From contig MZZL01000128.1 of assembly GCA_002749535.1 (NCBI GenBank), positions 62,001 through 126,000 of the forward strand: DNA of 64,000 nucleotides, read 5' to 3'. Position numbers and translations under genes: made by a program. This stretch comes from Apophysomyces variabilis (lineage: Eukaryota; Mucoromycota; Mucoromycetes; Mucorales; Mucoraceae). The notes below the pieces were generated by a model. That model did not search any database. It was not told the origin of the DNA and saw nothing but the letters and a program-made list of their open reading frames with translations. This document shows positions 1 through 12,451 of the stretch, piece after piece; the stretch's first letter is position 1; every line of letters begins with the position of its first letter.

Positions 1-22
1 CACTGAAACGTTTCACCAACAG

Positions 23-438
23 ATCGATGGGTCCATATTCCGTCCGGCCGTGTATATAATTTGTCATATAACCCTCCGCAAGTTCCTGGTCGCGACGACG
101 TAACTGGGGAACCGTTATCGAAGAGACCGGATGATTGTCCAGATGTTTTCCGAGTACGTCTCCAGCAACACAAAGCAATGACGTTACCTCTTTTGGATCA
201 CTATGGACACCTCGCCGTTACGTTAAGAGGGAACACAAGCGATGAGATTTATCCTCAGATTGAATCTGAAATTGTCAATCGTCTAGGCGTTGTACCTGGA
301 GAACTTGCAACACCCTCCGTAACTCACATGATTGCTACCGCGGTAGCGAGGCATAGAAGTCAGCAAGAACACCTAAACATAATGCAAAACGCAGAAGGTG
401 AAAAAGCCCATGCGGCAGCCGCTGGTGCCGGTTCCTAA
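23..438 (+). CDS. ADK2: GTP:AMP phosphotransferase (mitochondrial-type adenylate kinase), C-terminal part
   Basis: The window opens inside this gene. The frame is open from an apparent splice acceptor (CAACAG, 17-22) to the TAA at 436-438. The first residues, DRWVHIPSGRVYNLSYNPP, followed by DDVTGEP and RPDD, are the LID domain of adenylate kinases. NLSYNPP, PLLDHY and SDEIYPQIE fit the AK3/Adk2 (GTP:AMP) branch better than the cytosolic Adk1 branch. The enzyme phosphorylates AMP to ADP, in this branch mainly with GTP in the mitochondrial matrix. The P-loop and AMP-binding region lie upstream, outside the window. The tail is alanine-rich. The family is clear; the GTP preference is inferred from subfamily resemblance. 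Confidence 0.85.
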
Positions 439-966
439 TATAGATAGTATACCTTTTTCCTTGCCTGATTTCTCTTTTTTCTGTAACCCTTCTTTCCCCT
501 CATAGTCCGGAATCAAATTCTAGCCGGAAATATCGGCGTTCTACTCTCCATCTTATGTAATGATCTGCATCGGTTAAGAAGTATTTCTGCGCTAGCGAAA
601 TAGGATAGATTTTACCTGAAGTAGGAAGGAATTTTGCGTCCTTGATCCCTTGCCATTAAAATATTATTTTCCTGGATTGATCAAGGCCACTTTTTTCTCT
701 ATCGTTAAAATAGTTGAGTGAAACGTTGCACAATAATCATATATCCTAGCTCTTTGAAAAGAGCCACTTACTAGCTGGATGTCAATCTATCAAGGAAAGA
801 TGCTCTAGCATGACCCAAGAAGAAGGTTTTGAGCTCAACGAGTGACACTTTAAAATGTATTGTTTAAGGGGATTTACTTCTCCATCAGCATGATATTCTT
901 ATAACCCATTGACAATGTTATTATTTCTACCCCATCTATCAACTAAGCTACTATTGCTCACTTCCA
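439..966. other. intergenic, convergent 3' flanks
   Basis: Separates the stop codons of two convergent genes. AT-rich with pyrimidine runs; I see no credible coding sequence, RNA gene or repeat here. Confidence 0.5.
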
Positions 967-3041
967 TTAATCAACTGTAATGCGCGCTTCCAGTTCAGAA
1001 AATTCTTCGAAAAAGACCTAGTCAAATGGAACAAACAGAACGTTAGGTCAGTAGGATTGTTGTACTCAAGTGATCTTACCTCAAAAAGGCGGATTGCGTG
1101 TCCAATGTCATCGGTACCACCAACTTCGCGGATTGAATGCATACTCAGCTGAGGATTTCCAATATCTAAACGAAGCATTTCAATTTATCCAAATTCTTCA
1201 ACTGGTGGTATAAAACGCTTACCGACTGTACGAAGACCGAGCTTGGCGCTAAGCATGGGTCCAATTGTAGAACCGCAAGAAGAGTCGTTTCGCACGACAA
1301 ATTCCTAGTAATCCGTTAGCAAGTATATCTATAAAGAGGAATGGCCATTGGCGTCTTACCTGGATTGGTATATCATGCTTTTTGGCTAACTGTTTTAACA
1401 CCAAACTTGTAACAGCAGTTGTGGCGTATCGCTAAGCGAATGTAAGTTCTAACCCGATCTGATGGGTTGTAGACTAACAGCTTACCTGATTGGCATTCAC
1501 TTTGATAACTGTACCCTTGTGCATTTCTGGGCGGTGATTCTCCTCGTGTTTGTCGGCATAATTTGGGTGAATAGCGTGAGCCATATCTGCACTGATAAGG
1601 ATACTCTTGTGCATCGCCTCTTCGAATGCAGTTGGCGACGTATTCTCTCCAAGAATTTCAGTGCAAGCCAGACGCTGCAGTGTTGCTGGAAGCAGATTCG
1701 AGTCAGCACCATGGGCAGTCAAACTGCCGATTTCTTCATTGTCAAAAAGGGCTGCGACGCGGATATTGGAATCCTGCTCAAGACATCCGGCGTTTATAAT
1801 AGCTTTAATGGAACAGAATGACATTTCCAGATTATCTAAACGGGGAGAGAATACGAATTCGTTGCAAGCGCCTCCAATGACGGAAGCCTACCTCATGCCG
1901 TCAGTCAAATATCGAACGTATTGTAATCTTACCTGCGTATCATACAGAGCCAATTCGAAGTCACGGATCTGATCGGCTGAATGTACCAAAAGCTATCAGT
2001 AACGTTCGTCTAAAGGGTTACACGACTTACGATTGATCTTCATTTCCTCAGCCAAAAGTCGGATCAACAGTGGATGATGGCTTCTTTCAGCTTCTGCTCC
2101 AGAAGGCTCTTTCAGACCGTTCAGTGCTCTATTGTACGGAAAAACGGAATGAGAAACAAATCTCTCACATGGAACAGATACTCACGCCTTCGTCTCGGTA
2201 GCTAAGATTGGAGCAAGCTGAGTTTCCTTGTTAAAGGAGAACTGTACGCATAGATCATATCAATCACTGGGAGATTTCGGTTCTGCTTCAATACTACTTA
2301 CACCATCATTGGTCGATCGATCCAAGTGAATCGCAAGAGTTGGGATGCGTAAGATAGGTCTAGGGATGAATAACTTAGAGGCAAAGCAATCAAAAACCAG
2401 TGATGTACCTATCGATTTTAACCAGTGTATGATGAAAGGTGCCATTGTCCTTTTCCACCAAAACACGGCCAGCGACACTCAGATCTCTGTCAAACCATGT
2501 ATGCCTGTTCCATTACACTATGAATACCTAGCCTTTTACCATATGCTAAAATAACCTACCAGATGCCACCGCCGTAGAGCTGCACGCCAACTTCCAGATA
2601 GCCTGACTTCTCTTTCTTGGATACGGGCTTTAGCTTTAAGCATGGCGAATCGGTGTGAGCCCCGAGAATGGAAAAACCGTTGCCTGGGGAATACTTTCCA
2701 CCAACCGTGAAAGCAACAATGGAAGATCCATTGCGAGTGAAGAAGTACTTTCCATTGCGCTTAATGGCACCACCATTCCAGTTGTCGCGTTCTTTAATTT
2801 CCTGAAAGCCAGCCTATCCAAAACCAGCCAGTTAGTAAGGGCTGCAATGCTTTATTTCCCTAGTCATACTTTGCGAAGAAGTTCAGCGGCTTCATGGGTA
2901 GCATGGAAAGGCGATGGAGACTTGTTGACAAACTCGATGAAATCAAGAGCTACGGCAGGGTGAGTTACGCGTCTTCTGGTGGTTATACGTTGCACGCCAG
3001 GACTTACCGTCCTGAGGAATAGAAGGGTTGAACTGTAGCAT
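967..3041 (-). CDS. aspartyl aminopeptidase, peptidase family M18
   Basis: Multi-exon zinc metallopeptidase that removes N-terminal Asp/Glu from peptides; the family is cytosolic or vacuolar (yeast Ape4, animal DNPEP). Start [10 protein letters not shown] at 3041-3039; the first exon is only 34 nt (3008-3041) with an intron at 2950-3007. Exon 2 reads [18 protein letters not shown], the M18 start. Around 2650-2790 come KYFFTRN and LGAHTDSPC, which holds the first zinc histidine and aspartate. Around 1474-1810 come [10 protein letters not shown] (catalytic and metal Glu), GADSNLLP and [12 protein letters not shown] (metal Asp and His). The C-terminal exons give [14 protein letters not shown], then after an intron VFFEEF...ITVD and TAA at 967-969. 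Key residues are present, so the enzyme should be active. About eight or nine exons; the inner boundaries were not all fixed. Confidence 0.88.
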
Positions 3042-3362
3042 AAAGTGTCAGCCCATCAACAATCATTGTTAAGCCATGGTTATATGCATACCATTGCAGA
3101 GAAACTTCAAGAAAAGAAAAGGCTTTGTTTCTCACGCGCACCAGAACTATGACAGGGTCAACCTGTTTCTCCATTGGGACAAAATAGCCATTTCGGGATA
3201 TAACCAAAGCTCAGCTGGAAACACAAACGAAGTCTCCAGGGATTCAACCATGAGGCAGAAATAGAGTGTAGACACATCAATATAATGCAAAAGACAATAA
3301 ATGTTTTGGTATTTAATAGCACAAACGACGAATGAACCCAAACTACCCCATGCTGATGCATT
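3042..3362. other. intergenic between two minus-strand genes
   Basis: About 320 bp that must carry the promoter of the aminopeptidase gene and the 3' end of the transporter gene. No motif can be assigned with confidence. Confidence 0.4.
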
Positions 3363-6300
3363 CTACTGCGACCGTATAACGACTTGGTTATCCTGAGTTT
3401 CCTCTACGCTACAAGTCTCGAAGAAATGTTCCCATTGATCCTCCGGTACAAGCGCCCCAAACAGTAATCTCATATTTTCGCCCAGCTAAGGAGCAGTTTC
3501 ATGTGAAATAGTTACTGAATGTTGTCAGTTACAAGGAAATCACTTACCTTGTCCAGTTCTCGTATGACCTCCTCCATCATCGTTACGTAAGCATAGTAAA
3601 AAAGATGTGAATTATCCGTATCTGACTGAGCCCGTGCAGCAGGGAGTTCACGTAATCGGACAAGAAGTGCTTGCCATGCCTTGCGGGCCGGTGGGAAATA
3701 GGGAGGTAAAGGTGTCTTAAGACGCAGCGCAGACGCTAGTAAATAGAAGTATAACAAGACGTTTCCAACCATTTCGCGACGCTCTATATTTGCAGGAATG
3801 ATAAGCGCTTTCTGAACACCCTCATACCATGTATCTTTCAAAATAGCAGTTCTCATAGAGAGGAACTTGTCGACAATATTTTGGCATGAGGTAAGCATGG
3901 CCCGATACGTTTCCACCGGGAATGGGCCTTTGAGTCTTGGCTCATTGGGAGTCTGTGTCAAAAGGTCCTGCAATTCCAAAAGTGACCTTTGCAACGATAG
4001 TTCGAGGTCCATAAATGTCTGAGTGGCCAACTGCCTCTGAGCTTCTATTGTCATTATCTGCGTTTCGGACACGTCTCGCTCCAGTTGTACGCCGGCAAAA
4101 ACAGTCGCATGATGATGCTGAGGTGAATGTGAGTAGATCGATACCAACTTCTGGTAGAGCCACCCTAGTCTGAGTAGGAAGTCAGATAATCCCTCACGTA
4201 GTTCGACTCGTGCTTCGTAGGGCCAGATATAGGCCGTGACAAACAGCCCAAATACGACTCCAACCAAAATCGCAACACATCGCTGCAACGCCAATTCCCA
4301 GACTTCGATTGCATTTGTCTCACGATCGTTGTATTTGTTGAGCATAACCAGGTTGTAAGCTAGTAGTGTGAATTGGCCAAATTTTCCATGCTTGTGGTTC
4401 AGGATGATCCAAAAGTTTGGAATGGAAAACAACCATGTAACAACCGGTAGGACATACATGTTTGCCGGGAATAGGAGGTATAGAGCCATGGCAACGAAAC
4501 AACCAAGTATGGTAGAAAAGATTCGATATATCGCCACGATATTGGTTCCACCAACAGTAGGTGTCATGACAACCATCAACTGTATATTATCAATGATTAT
4601 GTCTTCTTAAATATACACTTTCCCATTATTTTCTTTACCGTAATAAGTGCCCATTCCATGCGCCATTCGCGAAACCAATCACCCGTAGATTCTAGGAAAG
4701 CTGGCGTGGCCAATACAGTGGCGGCAACTGCTGCCTTGCTGGCGTAACGTACTTTTTGTAGTTTGAACAATGAAAAGGTTCTCCACAACCGTATAAAAAA
4801 CTTTCGCCACTTGGTCTTGGGTTCAGGAGTATGTAAAGTATTCATTGTATTACGCTCGTTTGGAACAAAAGCATTAGCCAAAGCTATATTGCGAGGCGGA
4901 CTAGTTGCTATAGAATGATAAATCAAATCCGTCTCACGTTGTGCAGACAAACAAACCTGATGTTGATGTTCGGTTCCAAAGCTTCAAATTTGACCATATA
5001 TGTTCTGATTGTTGCTCCATCTCAGAAAATCTTTCTGTCGCTTCCACTAGGTTTATTAACTCCCGTGCGAATTCGATCATGTTGAACACGAAGAAGTACA
5101 CCAACGATACTTCTTCGCCAGGAGTATCGATGTTATCTCTCATAGCGGATTCACGATGTCGATATAAGCGTTGCACAGCATACTTTTGAGAGGATTCGAA
5201 CAATGCGATTGCTTTCACTAGATTTGCTTTAAGCGTCTCGTACGATGGTACTGTCTTCTTTACACGTGGCGTAGCTGTCGACGAAAAACCGACTTGCAAG
5301 TGATATATGGTCTGCTTACAAGTATATGCTAAGGACTTCATCGGTTTCTTTATTGTGTGAATAAATTCGATCAACGTGCCGCTCACATCCTCTACTTGAG
5401 GAGTACTGTCGGTTTGCGCACGCGGATGAGTGTCAGATGGGACATCACTGATCACCGATGAAGCTCTACGTCCAAAGCTATCCTCGTTTTCGCTCAACAT
5501 CGTTTTCTGTCGGCGCATTTCATGTTCAAGTTTTCTACGGCGATATCCAGCTCTGATATTCCATGTTTCAGCTGGTACTGTGTTAGCTTTTGTTGTTTTC
5601 GCGTTTCTGTGATATTCAGCGGACGGACCGGATTGCTTATATCTGGGCTCCTCATCATGTTTGCTGCTCATCAGATCAAACTGCAGACCACAGCTGCTGC
5701 GAAGACCTCCGACGTGTTGAGCTAATCTTTCCATAACCTTGACGAGAGCATCACACTTGTCGGCACGGCCTCGTACTTCGCTACTCCACATCATTTCTAG
5801 CTTTGCTTCTCTCAACGATTTTCTCAATGATACGAAACTAGCTCGATGAGAATCGATTGCAGCTTGAAGTGTATTATTTGCTTTGAATTCTGGAAGGTCG
5901 TCATCAAGAAGAAACGTCTTGGTTAGTAGTTTTAAGAGCACCCGATACGAATTCAAAGTTGCTTCAAGATCTTTTCTATGGTTGGAAATATGGATATAAA
6001 TTATTATGGTTTATGGTTACTTATAAACTTACTTCAACTTCTTTGTAGCGGAAGTAGGCCAGAATAATCCGCAGCAGGCGACGGTAATAACGGTGCCTAT
6101 GGCCACAGCGGATGTAATTTGCTCAATGCGTGTCGTATCAAAATCCCCGCGATTAGCTGAACCTTCACGGACCACAATCAAAAATATGATGATGAAGCAA
6201 AGACTGGAAGCTGTGGCTACGGGTGGTTTGTTCCAGTGAGCTTTTAGGAAAGAAATAATAAATGTTGGGCCTACGAGCCAGAACAAAAGCGAGATTGCGT

Positions 6301-7225
6301 GGGCAACCATAAAATAGCCCCGATCGACAAAAAAATCGGTCGTAACCATGGATCCAAGAGAAATGGCTACAGCAAACAGTGTGTAACCCCAACCATAGGC
6401 CGCTGCTTCGACCATGCCACCGAGTGTTTTTGCTGGATTGAAGAACACAGTTGCGGTTGCAACCAGATGGCTTGATGTTCGGTTATTGCCGATCAGAGAA
6501 TTCAGCTGAGGTACGAAAGTAAAGAGAGATCCAAGAAAGTAAGCAAAACTACATTTCAAGACCAAGCGCCACTCAGGGGTCAATGTAACAGGACATAGTA
6601 AAGAGCTCCACCAACGTCGTAGATGGTTACGATAATCATCGAACCGATCCTCGTCGTCATCATCGTCTATTATCGGCACGTTGTGTGGAATTTTCGGCCT
6701 ACGTTCTACGGGAAAAAACGGGGTGTCGGAGTCGCTATCTGATGAAGATGATGGCGATCCTGGTTGGCCTGAGGTTCTTAAGCTTGCATAAAACGGTTCA
6801 TGTCCTTGGATCAAAGGGGTAGTTTCGGTCATATTGGACCTAGATATAGCACAGTTAGATTATCTGTTAATATTCGTATATTTCTTTTTGGCTTGCCGTT
6901 CTTCATTATATCCAGGGATTGGAATCTGTTTGCCGTCAGGATTCATTGGATGGTCATAGTCATCGTTGAGGTTGTCTGGGATAGTAGAAAGTGATACAGT
7001 ACGTCTTTGCAGTGTACCGTCGTCAAGGACAACCTCAATTTCGCTTCTGGATGAGAATGAACCGATGGGTGGTTCAACGGGATCTGATAAGCCGCCAAAA
7101 GAGCGGAACGGTTCATTACGAAAGGTTTGTGGTGAAGTTGAATAAATCAGACCGTCGTTATCTGAGGTGGAAGAAGGTGAGAAGGCGGCATTTCGAGGAA
7201 ACCTTGATTCTGTCTTTCTGCTCAT
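3363..7225 (-). CDS. ArAE/FUSC-type multi-span membrane protein, Bre4 (brefeldin A sensitivity) family
   Basis: Six exons join in frame: 6897-7225, 6033-6839, 4957-5975, 4639-4907, 3548-4579 and 3363-3485, giving 1192 residues, typical for this fungal family. The N-terminus (about 110 residues) is Ser/Pro/Asp-rich and probably cytosolic. Then comes a first block of membrane helices (from about SFAYFLGSLFTFVP), a long soluble middle with coiled-coil character, a second FUSC-like membrane block (TPTVGGTN, WLFSIPNFWIILNHKHGKFG) and a helical C-terminal domain ending DNQVVIRSQ. Relatives are putative transporters of the aromatic acid exporter superfamily, and yeast/fission-yeast members affect brefeldin A sensitivity; the substrate is unknown. 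The intron at 6840-6896 has a GC donor instead of GT. The ATG at 7225 is the first in frame; an upstream non-coding or short coding exon ending at about 7343 is possible, since there is an acceptor-like TTCAG there. Confidence 0.82.
6840..6896 (-). other. GC-AG intron
   Basis: 57-nt intron in the Bre4-type gene. The donor reads GAACG/GCAAGC, the branch site CTAAC, and the acceptor ATATCTAG. Splicing here restores the frame (arginine codon CG+G, then SNMTETT) and removes an in-frame stop. No usable GT donor lies in the preceding ~90 nt. Confidence 0.65.
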
Positions 7226-7343
7226 TGCAGAGACAACGAAAGAAGACAACGGTGCTTCAGACAATAAGCATCTTTTTGATGATGGAAATCCCGCAGTCCG
7301 AATGTCAAATCTTTCAGCATCAGAAGCGGAGCTGTACAACCCT

Positions 7344-9625
7344 GAACCGATTCAAGGAAATTTCCTCAGAAATCATAAAATGATAAAACAAAAATAAATA
7401 TGCATTTGCGCACTGTAAGTAAATGGAATATATAATATCCATCGGATGCAAACGATAAACAATAGCAACAAAATAGAAAGCTACAGAATCCATGAGTTAG
7501 TGGTATACTTAGTATTCACGAAGGTATCCGAAATACCCCAATATATAATGTAAATATCAGTGGCACTGCGTGCAAATGGACAATATGTTTAATAAGCACG
7601 TTTAACAGACTCCATAACAGTACAGACTTTTCGTATAGAGCGCTTTGATAATCAATACCTACTTCGCTGTTTAACAGATGCGAAACTGGTATTCAACCAA
7701 CATTAACATGTCTTCACGGTGGCTGAACTGAACAGTTTCAAAGCCCTGGAAAACATCATGTATTAATAGATAATCTAGAAGAAAGTCACTATTCCTTTGC
7801 GGGTAACTAGAAACATGCAAAAACTTCTATTATAATTAACATTGAGTGGTAATGATTGGCTGCGAAAGAGCACCATACCTCAGGTTTCTGTCAGGGAGAA
7901 TGTTCGAAATCACCTGTGGAAAGTTATTAACCTTTCAGGTTTGATCTTCCTCCTTATGGTACATGTGAGTAGTACAAATGTTTGGGAGAGAAATTAACAG
8001 CATTGTAGAAGCTGTACAGCGACGATTCCTCTAAAGAAATACGGAGAGCCATATGTTCCAACACAGTAACTTACGCCTATCAAGCACCAGGCGCTTCTAC
8101 TTACTATTCTTGCAAACAACCACGCCATCTGAATAAGCAAAATAACCATTCAAAACCAGGGATATGAGTTTCAGTGCAAAATAAAACAGCAAGCGGTAAT
8201 AATTGCATTCCCTAGGGTCCACGTACAAAGCAGCCAAAACTGGCACTCCTCGCCAACTTGCCTTCGATTGACCCAATTTCTAACGCCCAAATATATACGA
8301 TATATATATTTGGGCGTAGATAAGATCTAAAGCATTGTGTCAGATGTGTAAAATGTCTGATTTTCTTTACGCTAGCAAGGTAAAGAAAGTTTTAGGAGTT
8401 TTTGTGTGGTTCATCCTTTATATCATATCTACATGGCAAAAATTGCTAAGGCAGAAAGGGCCCAGTGTGTTGATAAAAAAAGCTGTTTACTGTTGGTTTT
8501 GCACAGTTATTTGGTTGTTTATATAAACTTGTGCTGACAAGAAAACTACTTTACTAAGCTGAATACGCGTTTTGTGTCAGTTATAGAAGGAAAGTATCGC
8601 ATTATATGCTACTAGTCTAACGGTGCTTCTCTATTTCTACCCACAAACTTGTCTTCTTTTCGTATAACGTTCGGTCATATGTTAAATAATGTTGTCTTGT
8701 GTCTTATCCCTAAATTTGCTGTATCCTAGAAATCAACAATCCAAGCGAACTTGTGCTTGCTCACTTGTCTATGTATTATCGCACTACAAACCATCTGGTT
8801 TCCTGTAGATGAGCGTGGTGTCTTTTTTAGCTTTATTTCTTGGATGTGTTGAATCGGAAGGGGCAACTTCTTGTAAATTTTTTTTTGGCTTTTCTCTTTG
8901 TATACTATTTTAAAACACGATACATACAGGATGGTTCATGTCTTTTTTATCTGTCATTTGGCCTACATAATATCTGCCGAGGAGCACCTTTGTTGCGTGA
9001 GTAGCTCCCTTTACTCCACGTGATAAATGAAAAAAAAGTCCTCCTCCTGTGCACACCATGGCACAGTTTGGAATTGCTAAAGCATTTACCAAGTGCTGTA
9101 ACGCTTCCAACTTTATACGAAGTTGTAGAAACTGAGTCGGCCACTCAATGATGCCGCTGACCTCTTCTCACCGGACTCAAGAATGCGTGGGAATCCCTTG
9201 CGCATAGGTTTAAGCCATAACAGTATCACTCCTATTTACTTAAATGAACGTACTTACTGTGCTTCTCACATAGATCTTGGAATTTCCTCATAGCAAGCTA
9301 ATATATATAAAGTGATAACTTTTGCTTGTTTAATAACGCATATTGATCCTTTTCCCAGCGCAGATTTGATTCTCTCATGGATGCAGAATCTCTCTAGAAC
9401 CGCGTAAAATACCATCCAATAAAAGCATATCTAAACTACAGTTTTTCAGCTTTGTCTCTGTGAAGGACTTGGTTTCAACCGGCTACTGACCCTTTTCTTC
9501 TGTTGATTCGAAGACTCATCAGTAAGGTTTGGTGCACCCAAAAAAAGGTCACACCGGGGATCGAAATGATAAAGTCGTTGATCTGACCGTCTCACAAGCA
9601 TTTTCGTCCATATTCCTTTTTCGCC
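7344..9625. other. 2.3-kb gap without a confident gene
   Basis: AT-rich. On the minus strand 8000-8270 shows splice-like signals (donors GTAAGT and GTACGT, acceptor TTATTCAG) around very short open stretches, and 8910-9144 is open in two minus frames. None gives a recognisable protein. A perfect hairpin lies at 8283-8317. The 3' part must contain the Shr3 gene promoter. Confidence 0.4.
8283..8317. repeat. perfect inverted repeat (15-bp arms, 5-nt loop)
   Basis: ACGCCCAAATATATA at 8283-8297 is the exact reverse complement of 8303-8317, with loop CGATA. Seen directly. It could be a transcription-end hairpin, a small non-autonomous element remnant or a cruciform-forming AT palindrome. Confidence 0.9.
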
Positions 9626-10452
9626 ATGGCCGGGGAACAATTGCAAGCTGTGAAGGTGTCGATGATCCTTTGCTCCTGCTTCTTTGCTTACGGGGTATAT
9701 TTTATATTGAAGTCTATAGATCCTTCAGTTTACTCTCATTGCTAGACCTATTGGTCCGACTGGGCATTTGACTATTATCTACTGTGGGCCAATCCCGCGG
9801 ATTACCCCAACGCAGTTTCTCGAGCTACGGTAAGCAAGATATCTTCATGTGAATTCATGTGACTAAGCTCCATCTCTCTCTGCCATACATAGCTTTACTA
9901 TGCCAACCAGCTACAAGCTCCTAATATCTTGAAATATATTCCGTTTGCTAATCTGATGATTGCAGCTGTTGGGTTTTCTGCTGGTTTGGCCAACATGACG
10001 GACGGGAATATTCTTTTCGATGGAGCATCTCTTGGTAAATTGGCTTACTTATTCCCCGAAACACTCCCCCAGCAGTCCATTAACAAAGCGTTTCGTATGT
10101 AGTTCTTATGCTTTTCGGTTTGTCGACTCATGCAAGCTCCGTTAAACCTGGTAAGGCTAAAATCTGGTTTACTGTATTTGCTTATCAATTGCAAACAGCC
10201 ATGAATGTAATTTCTACATCCGAAGATCAAAAGGAAATTACGGTCTCTCTCAAAAACATTGCCGCTGCCCATTTCATCATTGTATTGGCCGTTACTGGTA
10301 AATCTCGATATTTAACCAACGTATCAATAACCGACTAAATATAAACGGGATTAGGCATCATTGGTTTGCAAATTGCTCACTTCTTTGTAATGAAGAAAAC
10401 CCAGAAAGCAAGTAAAGCTGCCACTGCAGGACCATCGAAAAAGAATAATTAA
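9626..10452 (+). CDS. SHR3: Shr3-family ER chaperone for amino-acid permeases
   Basis: Six short exons. The start MAGEQLQAVKVSM (ATG 9626) is followed by a first membrane helix, then TYWSDWAFDYYLLWANP and LYYANQLQAPNILKY. GNILFDGASL is the Shr3 signature. Further helices come from exons near 10107-10160, 10201-10302 and 10358-10452. The protein ends in a lysine-rich tail, KKTQKASKAATAGPSKKNN, like the basic cytosolic tail of Shr3. Family members sit in the ER membrane and keep newly made amino-acid permeases soluble so that they can be loaded into COPII vesicles. Introns are consensus (GTAAGC, GTAAAT, GTAAGG). Downstream, on the same strand, is a V-ATPase assembly factor. Family recognition is fairly firm although sequence identity in this family is low. 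Confidence 0.8.
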
Positions 10453-11476
10453 AGGTCAAGTAATTATAAGAAGAAACGGAAACACGCGCCACCGCACCGT
10501 GGGAGCTTTGGCAGATTTTAGAGATAATATCAGCACATACTTTATGTTTGCATAAGTCGAACACTTCTTTGTCTTACACAAAAGTTTATTGTGATATACG
10601 TGAAGGGGCATGAGTTTCGGCAAGATTGATATGTAATTACTAGCTATGATCACAGAAAATAAGCTTTTTGTAACAGTTTGCCAGTCAAGGTTACGGTCAT
10701 GATCTACTCATTGATCGATTACTGTGTTTCTGTCTTGCTGATTTTTCCTTATGGTTTTTTTCTATGTCAAAGATGGGATCCGTAAGTACATCCCTGTTTA
10801 GTGTTCCCAGAAATTGCTATACTTGGTAGAAAGAACTTCTTATCTAGCTTTGTCGCTTTGCTGGACACATAAGAAAGTTTCACCGTAATGTGGTGGAAAT
10901 CCAAAGTTTTGTTTATTTGGAGGCGTTCATAATCTCCTCTGCTCTACCAATCACTGACTTATTATATCTAATCAACGTAGCATCGCCGAGGGAAATCGCC
11001 TTCTTCTGTTAATGACAAGCTTTGACACAAAGGTGACTTAAAGGAAAAGATGTCCTTTATCTAAAATTAACTGATTTTTCATTGTTTTTGCAAATTTTCT
11101 TTCTATTTGTAGCAGAAGGACTTGCTGTGCCCTGTTTTCTTAGTTGTTTGAGCAACCCCCTTTTTGGAATAATGTTCTTCGTTAATGTGAGGCAATTCTC
11201 AGAAGCAATAAAAGAGTAGATAATGGGTCCCCTTTCCGACTCAGAGCACATTAAAGTGTTGCATTCTTAAAAATGATTCTTCGATCGTTATCTGGAACGT
11301 CTGTTTGGCCTTCTTCTCTCGCATGGCCCTCCTTTAGTATACAGGCCTTTGCTCAGGTCACAAAGTATGTGACTCCTACGGATGATGCCTGTATGACAAG
11401 TCGCAGTCGGCATCCCAATTTCTTTGGGAGCGAAGACAAGAAAAGGAACTATTACAAACTGCAACTTGCACGCAGA
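10453..11476. other. intergenic / 5' region of the Vma22-like gene
   Basis: About 1 kb. The frame of the next gene is open upstream to an ATG at 11273, adding 68 residues (MILRSLSGTSVW...) that do not resemble the family. I treat this stretch as 5' leader, but an N-terminally extended form cannot be excluded. Confidence 0.4.
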
Positions 11477-12338
11477 ATGGATAATGAAAGATCGACCAAA
11501 TTAGAGGAAATATGCAAAGAACTTGATGCGCTCACTCTCTCATATCTTACCAAATTGGAGGAATATACAGTTCATTGGCAAGATGCAGGAAAACAAATGG
11601 GACAGGTAATAAAATAGTCAAGAGATCGTTCGCAAGTACCTTATTGTAGCTCATGACAGGGATTCTTACATTTGGCTCATGCGAAATACACAATGGGAGC
11701 CGGTACCATCTCGCAGTTCTCGTATGATAAACGAATGAAAGCACAACTGTATGTACAGCAGGCCAAGAATAAGCGCCTCATAAAGTTGTCTTAGGATAGT
11801 AGAGTCTGAGGATAACCAACATCCAAAGCTACGGATATCAAACAGACCGTTTGTAGAAGATACTGAAGAAGACGAATATAAAAACAATGAAAAGGAAGAA
11901 AAACACATAGACGACCCTAATGAAGGGCTAAGACGTCGCCAAGGTCATAAATCCGCAGACGAGAACGAAAGCGAATGGGTGAAAGAGGTTTTGGAGGACT
12001 CGATAGATAATGGAGAGTACGAAATGAACGAAAAGAGGCCGATCAAGTCAAGTACAAAAGGTGATAAGAAAAAGACAATGAAAGATCCGCTGCATTGGTT
12101 CGGCCTGTTAGTGTCGCCATCCCTTAGAGCATCACAACATCATTTTAAAGCTGGTAGGTTCTTATATATACTGAGCTGTTGGTTTTGATATGGATATTGG
12201 TTTTTATTAGCTACTGCAGAACTAATAGAGCAAATTAACCGAGTTAATGAGCTGAAAACCTTGGAAACCCGATTTCAAGAATTGACAAGCCTAAAGTTAG
12301 AACTAATGGAGAAGAACATTGTAATAAACGGGCGTTGA
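11477..12338 (+). CDS. VMA22: Vma22/CCDC115-like V-ATPase assembly factor
   Basis: Four exons. Residues 1-45 form a coiled coil (MDNERSTKLEEICKELD...). Exon 2 carries the family motif GFLHLAHAKYTMGAG followed by YDKRM. Exon 3 has a long acidic linker (VEDTEEDEYKNNE...) and the conserved DPLHWFGLLVSPSLRASQ near the C-terminus. Exon 4 is a second helix (ELIEQINRVNELKTLE...), ending NIVINGR-TGA at 12338. Yeast Vma22 and human CCDC115 act with Vma12 and Vma21 in the ER to assemble the membrane sector of the vacuolar proton pump. The start was placed at the ATG at 11477 because this matches family length; see the gap entry for the extension. Confidence 0.78.
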
Positions 12339-12451
12339 CAAAACGGGCTATTCTTCTTGCGTGTTTTATGTATAAGGGTAAATGTCAACTTGTAGGAAAG
12401 TTCATATTATGTGCGATGTTGAAGGTTGTCTCGACGTAGAATTTACAATTA

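Noticed and set aside
7081..7383. Plus-strand open frame of 130 codons
   Set aside because: Antisense to the Ser-rich first exon of the Bre4-type gene, which splices in frame on the minus strand.
8335..8526. Hydrophobic plus-strand frame of 63 codons
   Set aside because: AT-rich sequence readily gives Phe/Leu/Ile-rich frames; no start context, homology or splice partners.
11273..11476. 68-residue N-terminal extension of the Vma22-like protein resembling a mitochondrial leader
   Set aside because: Family members start close to the coiled coil at the second ATG; the extension has no conserved text.
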